Of a DNA stretch of 64,000 bases, positions 18,802-26,992 are shown in pieces. A model generated the notes under the pieces. It had not been told where the DNA came from, searched no databases, and saw nothing but the letters and a program-made list of their open reading frames with translations. The stretch lies in the NCBI RefSeq assembly GCF_900096975.1, contig NZ_FMYQ01000020.1, positions 62,001 to 126,000 on the forward strand, given 5' to 3'. Every line of letters begins with the position of its first letter. Position 1 is the stretch's first letter. The position numbers and the translations under genes are program-made. Origin of the DNA: Paraburkholderia lycopersici (GTDB lineage Bacteria > Pseudomonadota > Gammaproteobacteria > Burkholderiales > Burkholderiaceae).

Positions 18802-19563
18802 TCAAACGCGCCGCGCCCGCACGCAGATGAACGCCGGAGCCTGCGTCAGTTCGGCGTGCAGCGCCGGCGACACCGCCTTCATTTCCGGCTGCGGCACGGG
18901 CTCGAGCACGCGGTCGATGATCCAGCCGGTTTCCGTCAGCGCGTTGAAGAGGTCGGCGAGCGGCCGCCTGAACGCTTCCACCCACGGCTTGGGTTCGCCG
19001 AAGCCGCCCCAGTGCAAGCCGAAGCGCGCCGTCTCGAAGTAGGTGCGCGAGCCGCGCGTGCGCGTGTCGATCCAGTCGCGCATGGGATGCGCCATCGAAA
19101 ACACCAGCAGCGCGCCGGGGCGCGCCACGCGGTGAAACTCGCGAAACGTCGGCACGAGATGCTCGACGTAGTCGAGCGCCAGCGAGCACACAATGCGATC
19201 GAACGCGGCGCTCGCAAGCCAGTCGAGCGGCTGCGCGAGGTCCCCCGGCGATACCTCGACAGCGAGGCCCGCGCAACGGACCTTCGCCAGTTCGACCATC
19301 GCGGGCGTAACGTCGAAGGCCTGCACGCGCGCGCCCTCATGCGCCAGCTCCGCGCTCACGATGCCGGGCCCGCAGCCCGCATCGAGCAAGTCGAGCCCCG
19401 CCACCGGACCAAGCAGCGAACGCGTGGCAGGCCGCTCGTATAACGCGTTATGCGGCTTGACGGGCGCCTGCTCGGCGTAGCGGTCGGCGAACTGCGTGTA
19501 ACTGGCGTGCCCCGGAAGCTCGGTGATGGCGGCGGCGGTGCGATTCTTTTCGTCGGCGGACAT
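18802..19563 (-). CDS. Class I SAM-dependent methyltransferase
   Basis: A 253-residue methyltransferase of the Methyltransf_11/25 type. Motif I LLDAGCGPGIVSAELA starts near residue 58, the acidic end of strand 2 is in VQAFDVTPAMVEL, and motif IV-like FDRIVCSLALDYVEHL follows. Further on, VARPGALLVFSMAHP resembles small-molecule O-methyltransferases that methylate quinones or biotin precursors. The ATG at 19563 begins the family-like sequence; the frame is open further upstream without support. Substrate unknown. Confidence 0.85.
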   Translation of the reverse strand: MSADEKNRTAAAITELPGHASYTQFADRYAEQAPVKPHNALYERPATRSLLGPVAGLDLLDAGCGPGIVSAELAHEGARVQAFDVTPAMVELAKVRCAGLAVEVSPGDLAQPLDWLASAAFDRIVCSLALDYVEHLVPTFREFHRVARPGALLVFSMAHPMRDWIDTRTRGSRTYFETARFGLHWGGFGEPKPWVEAFRRPLADLFNALTETGWIIDRVLEPVPQPEMKAVSPALHAELTQAPAFICVRARRV

Positions 19564-19805
19564 GGCAGCGGTTAAGCGAAGAAGCTCGGAGACGGGTATT
19601 GTCCACCGTCGCGCGCCATGCCGCCAAATATTGCAGTCAGTGTCGCTGCGCCATCCGTCACCTGACCATTCGCCACCCAGGCGGCACACCGCGCGCCTGC
19701 CCGAGAAGCCGACGCCTTTTCGCCAGTCCGGTTATCATCGCGCACTTGCGCGCGCCGCTAGCGAGCGCAAGCACTCCAGCGCAACCAGGCAAACGCAGAC
19801 ACACG

Positions 19806-20492
19806 ATGCCCCCCATCCCTTTCGACGCCGTCCTGTTCGACTGTGACGGCGTGCTGGTCGACTCCGAACGCATTACCCACGTGGTGCTCACGCAGATGCT
19901 GGACGAACTCGGCTGGACGCTCACCGTCGACGAAGCCATGGCCATCTTCGTCGGCAAGGCCGTGAAAGACGAAGCGACGCGCATCGAGGCGCATACGGGC
20001 TTCGCGATCACCGATGCCTGGCTCGAGGGCTTTCGCGTGCGCCGCAACGATGCGCTCGAGCGCGATCTCGTGGAGATTCCGGGCGCCCCCGCGGCCGTAC
20101 GCGCCGTGCATGCGGCAATGGATGGACGCATCGCCGTCGCCTCGGGCGCGGACCGGCGCAAAGTCGAACTGCAGTTGCGCAAGGTGGGCCTCATCGATTG
20201 CTTCGAGAGCCATATCTACAGCGGCCACGAAACGCCGCGCAGCAAGCCGCACCCCGACGTCTATCTCGCGGCGGCGGCAGGTCTGGGCGTGCAGCCGGGC
20301 CGCTGCGCGGTGATCGAGGACACGGTCACCGGTGCGCGCGCGGGCCTCGCGGCCGGCGCCACCGTCTTCGGCTACAGCCCGGCAGAGCCCGGCCACCGCA
20401 GCGCCGGGGCGCTGCGCGAAGCGGGCGTGGCGCAGGTATTCACCGCCATGGCGCAGCTTCCCGCCCTGCTTTCGAGCTGGTCGAACACGTAA
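19806..20492 (+). CDS. HAD-superfamily phosphatase (beta-phosphoglucomutase/GPH-like)
   Basis: A 228-residue HAD hydrolase. Motif I DCDGVLVDSE is at about residues 12-21, motif II SGAD near residue 117, motif III Lys in SKPHPDVYL, and motif IV VIEDTVTGARAG. The helical cap between motifs I and II places it in subclass I, with phosphoglycolate-phosphatase or sugar-phosphate phosphatase relatives. It runs toward the MarR gene but is separated by 161 bases with operator-like repeats, so it is probably its own unit. Substrate unknown. Confidence 0.87.
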   Translation: MPPIPFDAVLFDCDGVLVDSERITHVVLTQMLDELGWTLTVDEAMAIFVGKAVKDEATRIEAHTGFAITDAWLEGFRVRRNDALERDLVEIPGAPAAVRAVHAAMDGRIAVASGADRRKVELQLRKVGLIDCFESHIYSGHETPRSKPHPDVYLAAAAGLGVQPGRCAVIEDTVTGARAGLAAGATVFGYSPAEPGHRSAGALREAGVAQVFTAMAQLPALLSSWSNT

Positions 20493-20613
20493 GCACGTAT
20501 TAAACAGGCGCGCGCGGCCTGGCTGTTGGCCGCACGCATCACTTGCGCATCACGCGCGAAGCAGTCCGCCCACGACTCGCATACCATCCGGACGTGGCGC
20601 TGCGAAAGAAAAA

Positions 20614-20644
20614 GATAGTTTGCTATCGAATAGCCTTGGGCTAT
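20614..20644. promoter_or_regulatory. Tandem inverted repeats, probable MarR operator
   Basis: GATAGTTTGCTATC (perfect GATAG/CTATC, 4-base spacer) and ATAGCCTTGGGCTAT (perfect ATAGCC/GGCTAT, 3-base spacer) lie within 40 bases upstream of the MarR start codon. Their ATAGnn...nnCTAT form is what MarR dimers usually bind, and the position suggests autorepression of the efflux operon. Confidence 0.65.
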
Positions 20645-20653
20645 CATCCGCCG

Positions 20654-21127
20654 ATGTCGAATCTTCATACTTTACGCCTCGCCGTCAGCAGCACGCTCGT
20701 CGTGGCGGCACGCAAATGGCGGCGCACGACCCACGGCGCCCTCACCGCGTACAACGTTTCCGAAGCCTGCGCGGCGCCGCTGCTCACGGCCGGGCGTCTC
20801 GGCGAAGCCGTGCGCCAGGTGACGCTCGCGGAACACGTCGGCATAGAAGGCCCTTCGCTCGTGCGCCTGCTCGACCAGCTCTGCGCCGCAGGCCTCGTGC
20901 GCCGCGACGAGGACCCCGACGACCGCCGCGCAAAAACGATCACGCTGACCAATGAAGGCCGCGTCGTAACGGCCCGCATGGAGGACGAACTGCGGGGGCT
21001 GCGCGCGCGCGTGCTCAAGGGCGTGACCCGCGCCGACCTCGAAGCGACGCTGCGCGTGCTCAACGCATTCAATGCCGTCGCGTCCGGCACCGGGACCGAT
21101 CAAAACGATCAGGCCTTGCACGGCTGA
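20654..21127 (+). CDS. MarR-family transcriptional regulator of the efflux operon
   Basis: A 157-residue winged-helix repressor. The recognition part VTLAEHVGIEGPSLVRLLDQ, the wing RRDEDPDDRRAKTITLTNEG and a C-terminal dimer helix are as in SlyA/MarR proteins. It lies 17 bases before the FUSC-type permease and is probably cotranscribed with it. By family precedent it would bind the repeats just upstream and be released by an aromatic acid or similar toxic ligand; that is inference. Confidence 0.9.
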   Translation: MSNLHTLRLAVSSTLVVAARKWRRTTHGALTAYNVSEACAAPLLTAGRLGEAVRQVTLAEHVGIEGPSLVRLLDQLCAAGLVRRDEDPDDRRAKTITLTNEGRVVTARMEDELRGLRARVLKGVTRADLEATLRVLNAFNAVASGTGTDQNDQALHG

Positions 21128-21144
21128 AAGCAGAAAGCGGACTC

Positions 21145-23277
21145 ATGACCTACCCCTCCCTCCGCGACTGGCTCTTTTCGGTCAAGACCTTCATCGCGTC
21201 GATGCTCGCGCTCTACATCGCGCTCGTATTCCAGTTGCCGCGCCCCTATTGGGCGATGGCGAGCGTGTACATCGTCTCGAACCCCTTCGTGGGCGCCACG
21301 CGTTCCAAAGCACTCTATCGCGCGCTCGGCACGGCGCTCGGCGCGGCGGCCGCGATCACGCTCGTGCCGCCCTTCGTCGAGACACCGCTGCTCTTTTCCG
21401 TGATCGTCGCGACCTGGACCGGAACGCTGCTGTATCTGGCGATCTCCGACCGCACGGCGCGCAGTTACGTATTCATGCTCGCGGGCTACACGATGCCGCT
21501 CATCGCGCTGCCGACCGTTACCGATCCCGCCACCGTGTTCGACGTGGCCATCGCGCGCACGGAGGAAATCACGCTCGGCATCATTTGCGCGAGCGTCGTG
21601 GGCAGCACGATCCTGCCCAGCCGCCTCGCGCCCACGCTGATCGAGCGCGCCGATGCGTGGTTCCGCGACGCCGCCTGGTACGGCAGTGAAACGTTTTCGG
21701 GCAAGATCGCTGGCAAAGCGGTTTCAGCGTGCCGCCAGCGGCTTGCGGCAACGGTGAACCAGCTCGAATTCCTGTTGAGCCAGTTGAGCTACGACCACAC
21801 GCACCCCGAGGTCCTCGCGCGCGCCGAATCGCTGCGCGGGCGCATGCAGCTTTTTCTGCCGATGATTTCCGCGCTCGCCGACCCGCTCATCGCCCTGCGC
21901 CGCGACCTGCACGTGTGGCCCGAAGGCCTCGACGACCTGCTCGGCGACGTGTCCCGCTGGTTCGAAGAGCCGCTGCCCACGCGCGCCGCCGACATGCACG
22001 ACGACGCGGGCGACCCGACCGCCGACAACCTGCGCGCGCGCATCGCGGCACTGCAACCCACGCGCGACGCGCTCGCGAACTGGCAAGGCGCGCTGCTCTC
22101 GAACGCGCTGTGGCGGCTCGGTCAGGTAATCGACGTCTGGCAGGACTGCCGCGCGCTGCGCGCGCTCATCGCGCACGAAGCGGGCACATGGCGGCCACGC
22201 TATCGCCATTGGCGGCTCGGCGGCACGGAGCGCTTCTATGATCGCGGTCTCATGCTGTTCTCGTGCTTCGTGCCCGTAACCGCGATTCTCGCGGCCTGCT
22301 GGCTGTGGGTGAGTTCGGGCTGGCACGACGGCGCGGGTGCGGTGACGCTCGCGGCCGTGGCCTGCTGCTTCTTCGCGGCGCTCGACGAACCCGCGCCCAT
22401 GGTGTTCCGCTTCTTCCTCGCCACGGCGGCGAGCGTGCTGTTCGCCGGCCTCTACCTGTTCGTGGCGCTGCCCAAGGTGCACGACTTCGCGATGCTCGTG
22501 CTGCTCTTCGCAGGCCCGTTCATCCTGATCGGCACGCTCATTCCACGCCCGGCCTTCAACATGATGACGATGCTCGTGGCCGTGAACACGGCCACCTTCA
22601 TCAGCGTGCAGAGCGCCTACGAGGCCGACTTTCTCGTGTTCCTCAACAGCAATATCGCCGGTGTGGCGGGCCTCCTGTTCGCCTATCTGTGGACGCGCGC
22701 CGCGCGCCCGTTCGGCGCGGAGCTCGCCGCACGCCGCCTCCTGCGTTCGAGCTGGAGCGACGTCGCGCTCTCGGCCTCGCCCACGCCGATCGAGGACCAG
22801 CGCAACCTCGCCTCGCGCATGCTCGACCGGCTCATGCAACTCATCCCGCGTCTCGCGGCCTCCGACGAACATCGCCATCCGTCGATCGAAAGCTTCCGCG
22901 ACCTGCGCATCGCGCTCAACGCGCTCGATTTGCGCCGCTCGCGGCGCAAGCTCGACGGCGACGTCCCCGATGCGATCGACCGCGTGCTGGCCGGCGTGAG
23001 CGACCACTACGCGCGGTGCGCGCGAGAGAGCGAGCGCCAGGACGCGCCGCCCGCGCTGCTCGCCACCATCGACGACGCCCTGCGCCGCGTCGCGGCCCGC
23101 GCGCGCGCGCAATTCCCCCCCGCCACCGCGGCCGATGCGGACGCCCAGCCCGCTTCGCGCGCGCTCGTCTCGCAGCGTTCGCTGCGCGACACGCTGCACG
23201 CGCTCGTCGGGCTGCGGCTCTCGCTCTATCCGGCGTCCTCGGCCCAGTCGCCTTCCAGTCCGGAGGCCACGACATGA
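21145..23277 (+). CDS. FUSC/AaeB-type inner-membrane aromatic acid efflux permease
   Basis: A 710-residue inner-membrane protein with two clusters of hydrophobic helices: roughly residues 10-165 (VKTFIASMLALYIALVFQLP, RPYWAMASVYIVSNPFVGAT) and 365-520. Long soluble segments follow each cluster. This is the fusaric acid resistance family arrangement (FusC, AaeB). It should work with the DUF1656 peptide, the HlyD adaptor and the outer-membrane factor encoded next to pump p-hydroxybenzoate, fusaric acid or similar compounds. The box benzoate genes are in the same window but 11 kb away. Confidence 0.9.
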   Translation: MTYPSLRDWLFSVKTFIASMLALYIALVFQLPRPYWAMASVYIVSNPFVGATRSKALYRALGTALGAAAAITLVPPFVETPLLFSVIVATWTGTLLYLAISDRTARSYVFMLAGYTMPLIALPTVTDPATVFDVAIARTEEITLGIICASVVGSTILPSRLAPTLIERADAWFRDAAWYGSETFSGKIAGKAVSACRQRLAATVNQLEFLLSQLSYDHTHPEVLARAESLRGRMQLFLPMISALADPLIALRRDLHVWPEGLDDLLGDVSRWFEEPLPTRAADMHDDAGDPTADNLRARIAALQPTRDALANWQGALLSNALWRLGQVIDVWQDCRALRALIAHEAGTWRPRYRHWRLGGTERFYDRGLMLFSCFVPVTAILAACWLWVSSGWHDGAGAVTLAAVACCFFAALDEPAPMVFRFFLATAASVLFAGLYLFVALPKVHDFAMLVLLFAGPFILIGTLIPRPAFNMMTMLVAVNTATFISVQSAYEADFLVFLNSNIAGVAGLLFAYLWTRAARPFGAELAARRLLRSSWSDVALSASPTPIEDQRNLASRMLDRLMQLIPRLAASDEHRHPSIESFRDLRIALNALDLRRSRRKLDGDVPDAIDRVLAGVSDHYARCARESERQDAPPALLATIDDALRRVAARARAQFPPATAADADAQPASRALVSQRSLRDTLHALVGLRLSLYPASSAQSPSSPEATT

Positions 23278-23314
23278 GCCCGCGCGCCACTCACCCTGTT
23301 TTGAAACCCGCACC

Positions 23315-23524
23315 ATGATCGGCGAAATCGATATTTTTGGCGTGTTCGTGCCCGCTGTGCTCGTGCTGATGCTGATCGCGTACCTCATCAACGTCGTGAT
23401 CGGCAAAGTGCTCACGCGCGTCGGCTTTTACCGGCTCGTGTGGCATCGTTCCATTTTCGATCTCGGCATCTATGTCTTCGTGCTGGCTGCCGTCATCATC
23501 GTGTCGCATCGCTTCGTGAACTAA
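23315..23524 (+). CDS. DUF1656 small membrane protein of the efflux system
   Basis: A 69-residue protein with two membrane helices (FVPAVLVLMLIAYLINVVIG and IYVFVLAAVIIVSHRF) and the family motif GEIDIFGVFVP at the N-terminus. DUF1656 (AaeX-like) proteins are encoded between FUSC permease and HlyD adaptor genes in many proteobacteria; their role is unknown. The ATG at 23315 fits family length. The adaptor gene starts one base after its stop, so coupling is likely. Confidence 0.88.
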   Translation: MIGEIDIFGVFVPAVLVLMLIAYLINVVIGKVLTRVGFYRLVWHRSIFDLGIYVFVLAAVIIVSHRFVN

Positions 23525-23525
23525 C

Positions 23526-24524
23526 GTGAACGTGAAAAAAACCTGGTTCTCCGCAGGAAGGATCCTGCTGACGCTCATCATCGTCGTGGTCGCCGCCCTC
23601 GTGCTGTGGCGCATCGTCAACTACTACATGTTCTCGCCGTGGACGCGCGACGGCCACGTGCGCGCCGACGTGATCCAGGTCGCGCCCGACGTGGGCGGCC
23701 TCATCACCTCCGTGCAGGTGGCAGACAACCAGCAGGTCAGGCAAGGCCAGGTGCTGTTCGTGATCGACCAGGCCCGCTACACGCTCGCGCTGCGCCTCGC
23801 GCAGGCCACTCTGGAGCAGCGCACGGCGACGCTCGCACAGGCGAAGCGCGAGTACGCGCGCAACCTCGCGCTCGGCAATCTCGTGGCTGCCGAAACGCTC
23901 GAGGAAAGCCGCACGCGCGTCGATCAAGGCGAAGCGGCCGCCGCCGACGCCCAGGTCCAGGTCGACACCGCGAAGCTGAACCTTGCGCGCACAACCATCG
24001 TGAGTCCCGTGGACGGCTATCTGAACGACCGCGCGCCGCGCGTGGGCGAATATGTCTCGGCGGGGCGCGCCGTGCTGTCCGTGGTGGACATGCATTCGTT
24101 CCGCGTGGACGGCTACTTCGAGGAAACGCGCCTGCACGGCATCCATATCGGCCAGCCGGTGGATATCGCCGTGATGGGCGAGTCGCGCCCGTTGCGCGGC
24201 CACGTGCAGAGCATCGTCGCCGCGATCGAGGACCGCGACCGCCAGGCGAGCCCCAACCTGCTGCCGAACGTGAATCCCGCGTTCAGCTGGGTGCGTCTCG
24301 CGCAACGTATTCCGGTGCGCGTGGCACTCGACGAAGTGCCCGAAGACTTCCGCATGATCGCGGGCCGCACGGCAACCGTGGCCGTGCGCGCGGACGCGCG
24401 CAACGACGGGCACGCAAGCCGTGCGGATAACGCAGGCGCAACCGTCGCCGCGCAGCCTGCTTCGGGCGCGAGCGCCCCCGCTGCTTCACAGGCCGCGTCC
24501 CGGGCTGGCGGAGCTTCGCAATGA
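23526..24524 (+). CDS. HlyD-family periplasmic adaptor (AaeA/FusE-like)
   Basis: A 332-residue membrane-fusion protein. One N-terminal membrane helix (residues about 12-32) is followed by the lipoyl half-motifs (VQVAPDVGGLITSVQVADNQ), an alpha-hairpin of about 80 residues, and a beta-barrel part (NLARTTIVSPVDGYLNDRAP, SFRVDGYFEETRLHGI). A C-terminal Ala-rich tail of about 50 residues is unusual. The start appears to be GTG, with a second GTG two codons later, and no strong ribosome-binding site, consistent with coupling to the preceding gene. It bridges the permease and the outer-membrane factor. Confidence 0.9.
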   Translation: MNVKKTWFSAGRILLTLIIVVVAALVLWRIVNYYMFSPWTRDGHVRADVIQVAPDVGGLITSVQVADNQQVRQGQVLFVIDQARYTLALRLAQATLEQRTATLAQAKREYARNLALGNLVAAETLEESRTRVDQGEAAAADAQVQVDTAKLNLARTTIVSPVDGYLNDRAPRVGEYVSAGRAVLSVVDMHSFRVDGYFEETRLHGIHIGQPVDIAVMGESRPLRGHVQSIVAAIEDRDRQASPNLLPNVNPAFSWVRLAQRIPVRVALDEVPEDFRMIAGRTATVAVRADARNDGHASRADNAGATVAAQPASGASAPAASQAASRAGGASQ

Positions 24525-26008
24525 CACGCCGCAGTCTCTGGCGCACCTTCGCGCTCACGCCGCTCGCGCTCGCGTTGGGCGCATGCATAACGCTCGGTCC
24601 CGATTACCGGCTGCCGCAGGACGCCGTCGTCAACGCGCCGCTCGCACAAGGGTCGATTGATGGCGCGGATCGCGCGCCGGTTTCGCAACTGGGCGTACCC
24701 GCCAACTGGTGGCAGCTTTACGACGATCCCACGCTCAACGACCTCGTGCAGGAGGCGCTGAAGTCGAATACGAACCTGCGCGTGGCCGCCGCGAATCTCG
24801 CGCGCTCGCGCGCCGCCGTCGATGTGGCCAACGCACAGGGCGGATTCTCGGGCAGCGCGACCGCCGCGGTTGAGCGCGCGCAGGAATCGGGCGAACAGTA
24901 CCTCGTGTTCGAGAAGCTGCCCGTCGAGAACCTGGGCAACCTCGGCATCAACGTGTCGTATGAATTCGATCTGTTCGGCAAGCTCAAGCGCGGTGTGGAA
25001 GCCGCGCGCGCCGACGACGCCGCCGTCGAGGCCGCCGCCGATCTCGCGCGTATCACGGTAGTCGCCGACGTGGTGCAGGCCTATGTGGAGTCGTGCTCGG
25101 CCGCCGAAGAGCTGGCCATCGCGCAGGAATCGCTGACGCTGCAAAAGCAGCGCGTCGTGCTCACGAAGCGTCTGCGGGACGCGGGGCGCGGCAACCAGCC
25201 CGACGTGACGCGCGGCCAGACCCAGGCCGACACGCTCGCCGCCGACATCCCGCGCTTCGAGGGCCGCCGCCGCGTGGCCCAATATCAGCTCGCCATGCTG
25301 CTCGCGCGCGCGCCGAGGGATCTGCCGCCGGCGGCGCTCGCATGCGACCGCCTGCCCAAGCTCAAGCAGCCGATTCCCGTGGGCGACGGCGCAGCGCTGC
25401 TCAAGCGCCGCCCCGACGTGCGCGAAGCCGAGCGCCAGCTCGCGGCGGCCACCGCGCGGATTGGCGTGGCGATCGCCGAGATGTACCCCGACGTGAGCTT
25501 CGGCGCGGGCGTGGGCACGGTCGGCATTGCGGGCGATCTGTTCTCTTCCAAGACCAATAGCTGGTCGTTCGGACCGCTTATCAACTGGACGTTCCCCGCC
25601 AACGGCCAGCGCGCCCGCGTGCGCGCGGCTCAGGCCGCGACGGGCGGCGCGCTCGCGCACTTCGATGGCGTGGTGCTCAACGCGCTGCGCGAAACGCAGT
25701 CGAGCCTCGCCACCTACGCCGCCGACGATCAGCGCGCCGAGTCGCTGCGTACCGCTTATCTGTCCGCGAAGCAGTCGGCGGATGAAACGCATCGCCTCTA
25801 TGCGGCGGGCCGCGAACCCTTCCTCTCCGATCTCGACGCCACGCGCACGCTCACCAGCGTGCACGCGCAGGTCGCGGCCGCCGAAGGCCAGGTCGCGCTC
25901 GACCAGGTGCGCCTCTTCCTCGCGCTGGGCGGCGGCTGGGAAGGCAATCAGCAGGCGGCTGCCCAGCAAGGCGAAAATGCGTCGTCGGCAGCGGCCACGA
26001 CGCGATGA
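24521..26008 (+). CDS. Outer-membrane efflux lipoprotein, NodT/OprM family
   Basis: A 495-residue TolC-like outer-membrane factor. The signal peptide ends in a lipobox A-L-G-A-C (Cys23). The two repeated OEP domains are visible (WWQLYDDPTLNDLVQEALKS; KRRPDVREAERQLAAATARI), with GVAIAEMYPDVSFGAGVGTV and INWTFPANGQRARVRAAQAA typical of NodT. The start overlaps the adaptor stop as ATGA. A decayed regulator begins at its stop codon. Confidence 0.91.
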   Translation: MTRRSLWRTFALTPLALALGACITLGPDYRLPQDAVVNAPLAQGSIDGADRAPVSQLGVPANWWQLYDDPTLNDLVQEALKSNTNLRVAAANLARSRAAVDVANAQGGFSGSATAAVERAQESGEQYLVFEKLPVENLGNLGINVSYEFDLFGKLKRGVEAARADDAAVEAAADLARITVVADVVQAYVESCSAAEELAIAQESLTLQKQRVVLTKRLRDAGRGNQPDVTRGQTQADTLAADIPRFEGRRRVAQYQLAMLLARAPRDLPPAALACDRLPKLKQPIPVGDGAALLKRRPDVREAERQLAAATARIGVAIAEMYPDVSFGAGVGTVGIAGDLFSSKTNSWSFGPLINWTFPANGQRARVRAAQAATGGALAHFDGVVLNALRETQSSLATYAADDQRAESLRTAYLSAKQSADETHRLYAAGREPFLSDLDATRTLTSVHAQVAAAEGQVALDQVRLFLALGGGWEGNQQAAAQQGENASSAAATTR

Positions 26009-26354
26009 CGGTCGCAGACGTGACGAGCGCCGCGGGCCTCACGCGCGGCAGTTTCCACGGCTATTTCAAATCGACGGACTAGCCGGACGCACAAACGCTC
26101 GCCCACGTGTTCGCGCAAAGCGAAAGCGGCGATACCGATCTCGCGCGTTACGCGTCGCGCCATCTCTCGCCGGGGCATCGCGACAACGTGGCGGCCGGCT
26201 GTCCGGCCGCGGCGCTGGCCGGGCCGCGATGGCAAGCGCGGTTGTGCTCGCGCATCTGCGCGACGATCCCGCGCTGTCGAACGGAATTATCGAGTCCGCG
26301 CGCGAAGATTGGCGAACACGAAGCAGCGCGCGCCTTACGCCTTGCGCCAGTTAA
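26005..26354 (+). pseudogene. Remnant of a TetR/AcrR-family regulator
   Basis: In one frame from 26005 the DNA reads MTVADVTSAAGLTRGSFHGYF, a TetR helix-turn-helix, then KSTD and an in-frame TAG, and resumes with LARYASRHLSPGHRDN and AAGCPAAALAG, the typical C-terminal motif. The text then continues in another frame from 26229 (MASAVVLAHLRDDPALSNGI, IIESARED). So the gene has lost its N-terminal helix and part of the middle, and has a stop and a frameshift. It begins inside the stop codon of the outer-membrane factor gene. It is probably not functional. Confidence 0.75.
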
Positions 26355-26392
26355 AAAGGCCCGCGGCGCGCCATCGCGCGCCTGCGGGCCTT
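26353..26392 (-). terminator. Terminator of the DUF4148 gene
   Basis: AAGGCCCGC pairs with GCGGGCCTT, enclosing a further GC-rich arm GGCGCGC/GCGCGCC-like. On the minus strand it ends in a short T-run. It lies about 45 bases past the DUF4148 stop. Confidence 0.75.
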
Positions 26393-26435
26393 GCATCGAG
26401 ATGCGCCGCCAACTGACGGCGCATCTGCCGTCAAC

Positions 26436-26750
26436 TCAGTGCGCGTTGTACACCGGCGGCGAATAGCTGCTAACGGCGCCGTCGCTGCGCGAGCCGCTTT
26501 GCGACGAGCCGCTCGTGGCCGGACCATAGCCGCCTGTTTGCGCGTTCACGCGAGCCTCGGCCTTTTGCAGGTCATTGGGATAATAGAGGTCGTTCGCGGA
26601 TGGGCGATAGCCGGCGGCTTCAAGTTGCGCGAGTTCGTTGCGCACCTGCGCGCGCGTCACCGGACCATTGCTGCCTTGCGACTGGGCGAAAGAAACGACC
26701 GGCGCCGCAAGCACAGCAGCAAGCGCAACGGCCTTGATGAGCGATTTCAT
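26436..26750 (-). CDS. DUF4148 family exported protein
   Basis: A 104-residue secreted or periplasmic protein. The signal peptide ends near VVSFAQS (residue about 22). The DUF4148 core is VTRAQVRNELAQLEAAGYRP followed by ANDLYYPNDLQKAEARVNAQ. The tail is Gly/Ser-rich. Such proteins are numerous in Burkholderiaceae and of unknown function. A strong GGAGGTAGTC site precedes the ATG. Confidence 0.9.
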   Translation of the reverse strand: MKSLIKAVALAAVLAAPVVSFAQSQGSNGPVTRAQVRNELAQLEAAGYRPSANDLYYPNDLQKAEARVNAQTGGYGPATSGSSQSGSRSDGAVSSYSPPVYNAH

Positions 26751-26992
26751 GACTACCTCCAGTTACTTGATCGAATCGGCGCAGTGGCTTGTCTGCATCC
26801 GTTGAGTAGAAGTCTAGGAAGGTAGGCGCCGCGAATAAATGCCGCCGACGCGAATTCACTGTTTTCATGGAACAGATAATCGCCTCGGCGCATAAGCTTC
26901 CATTCGCATGGAATATGGCACGTTCGTAGAACGCACTGTCGCACTTTGGCGCATGATAGGGGCTCTTCCGAATCGGCGATGAGGAGACAGCA

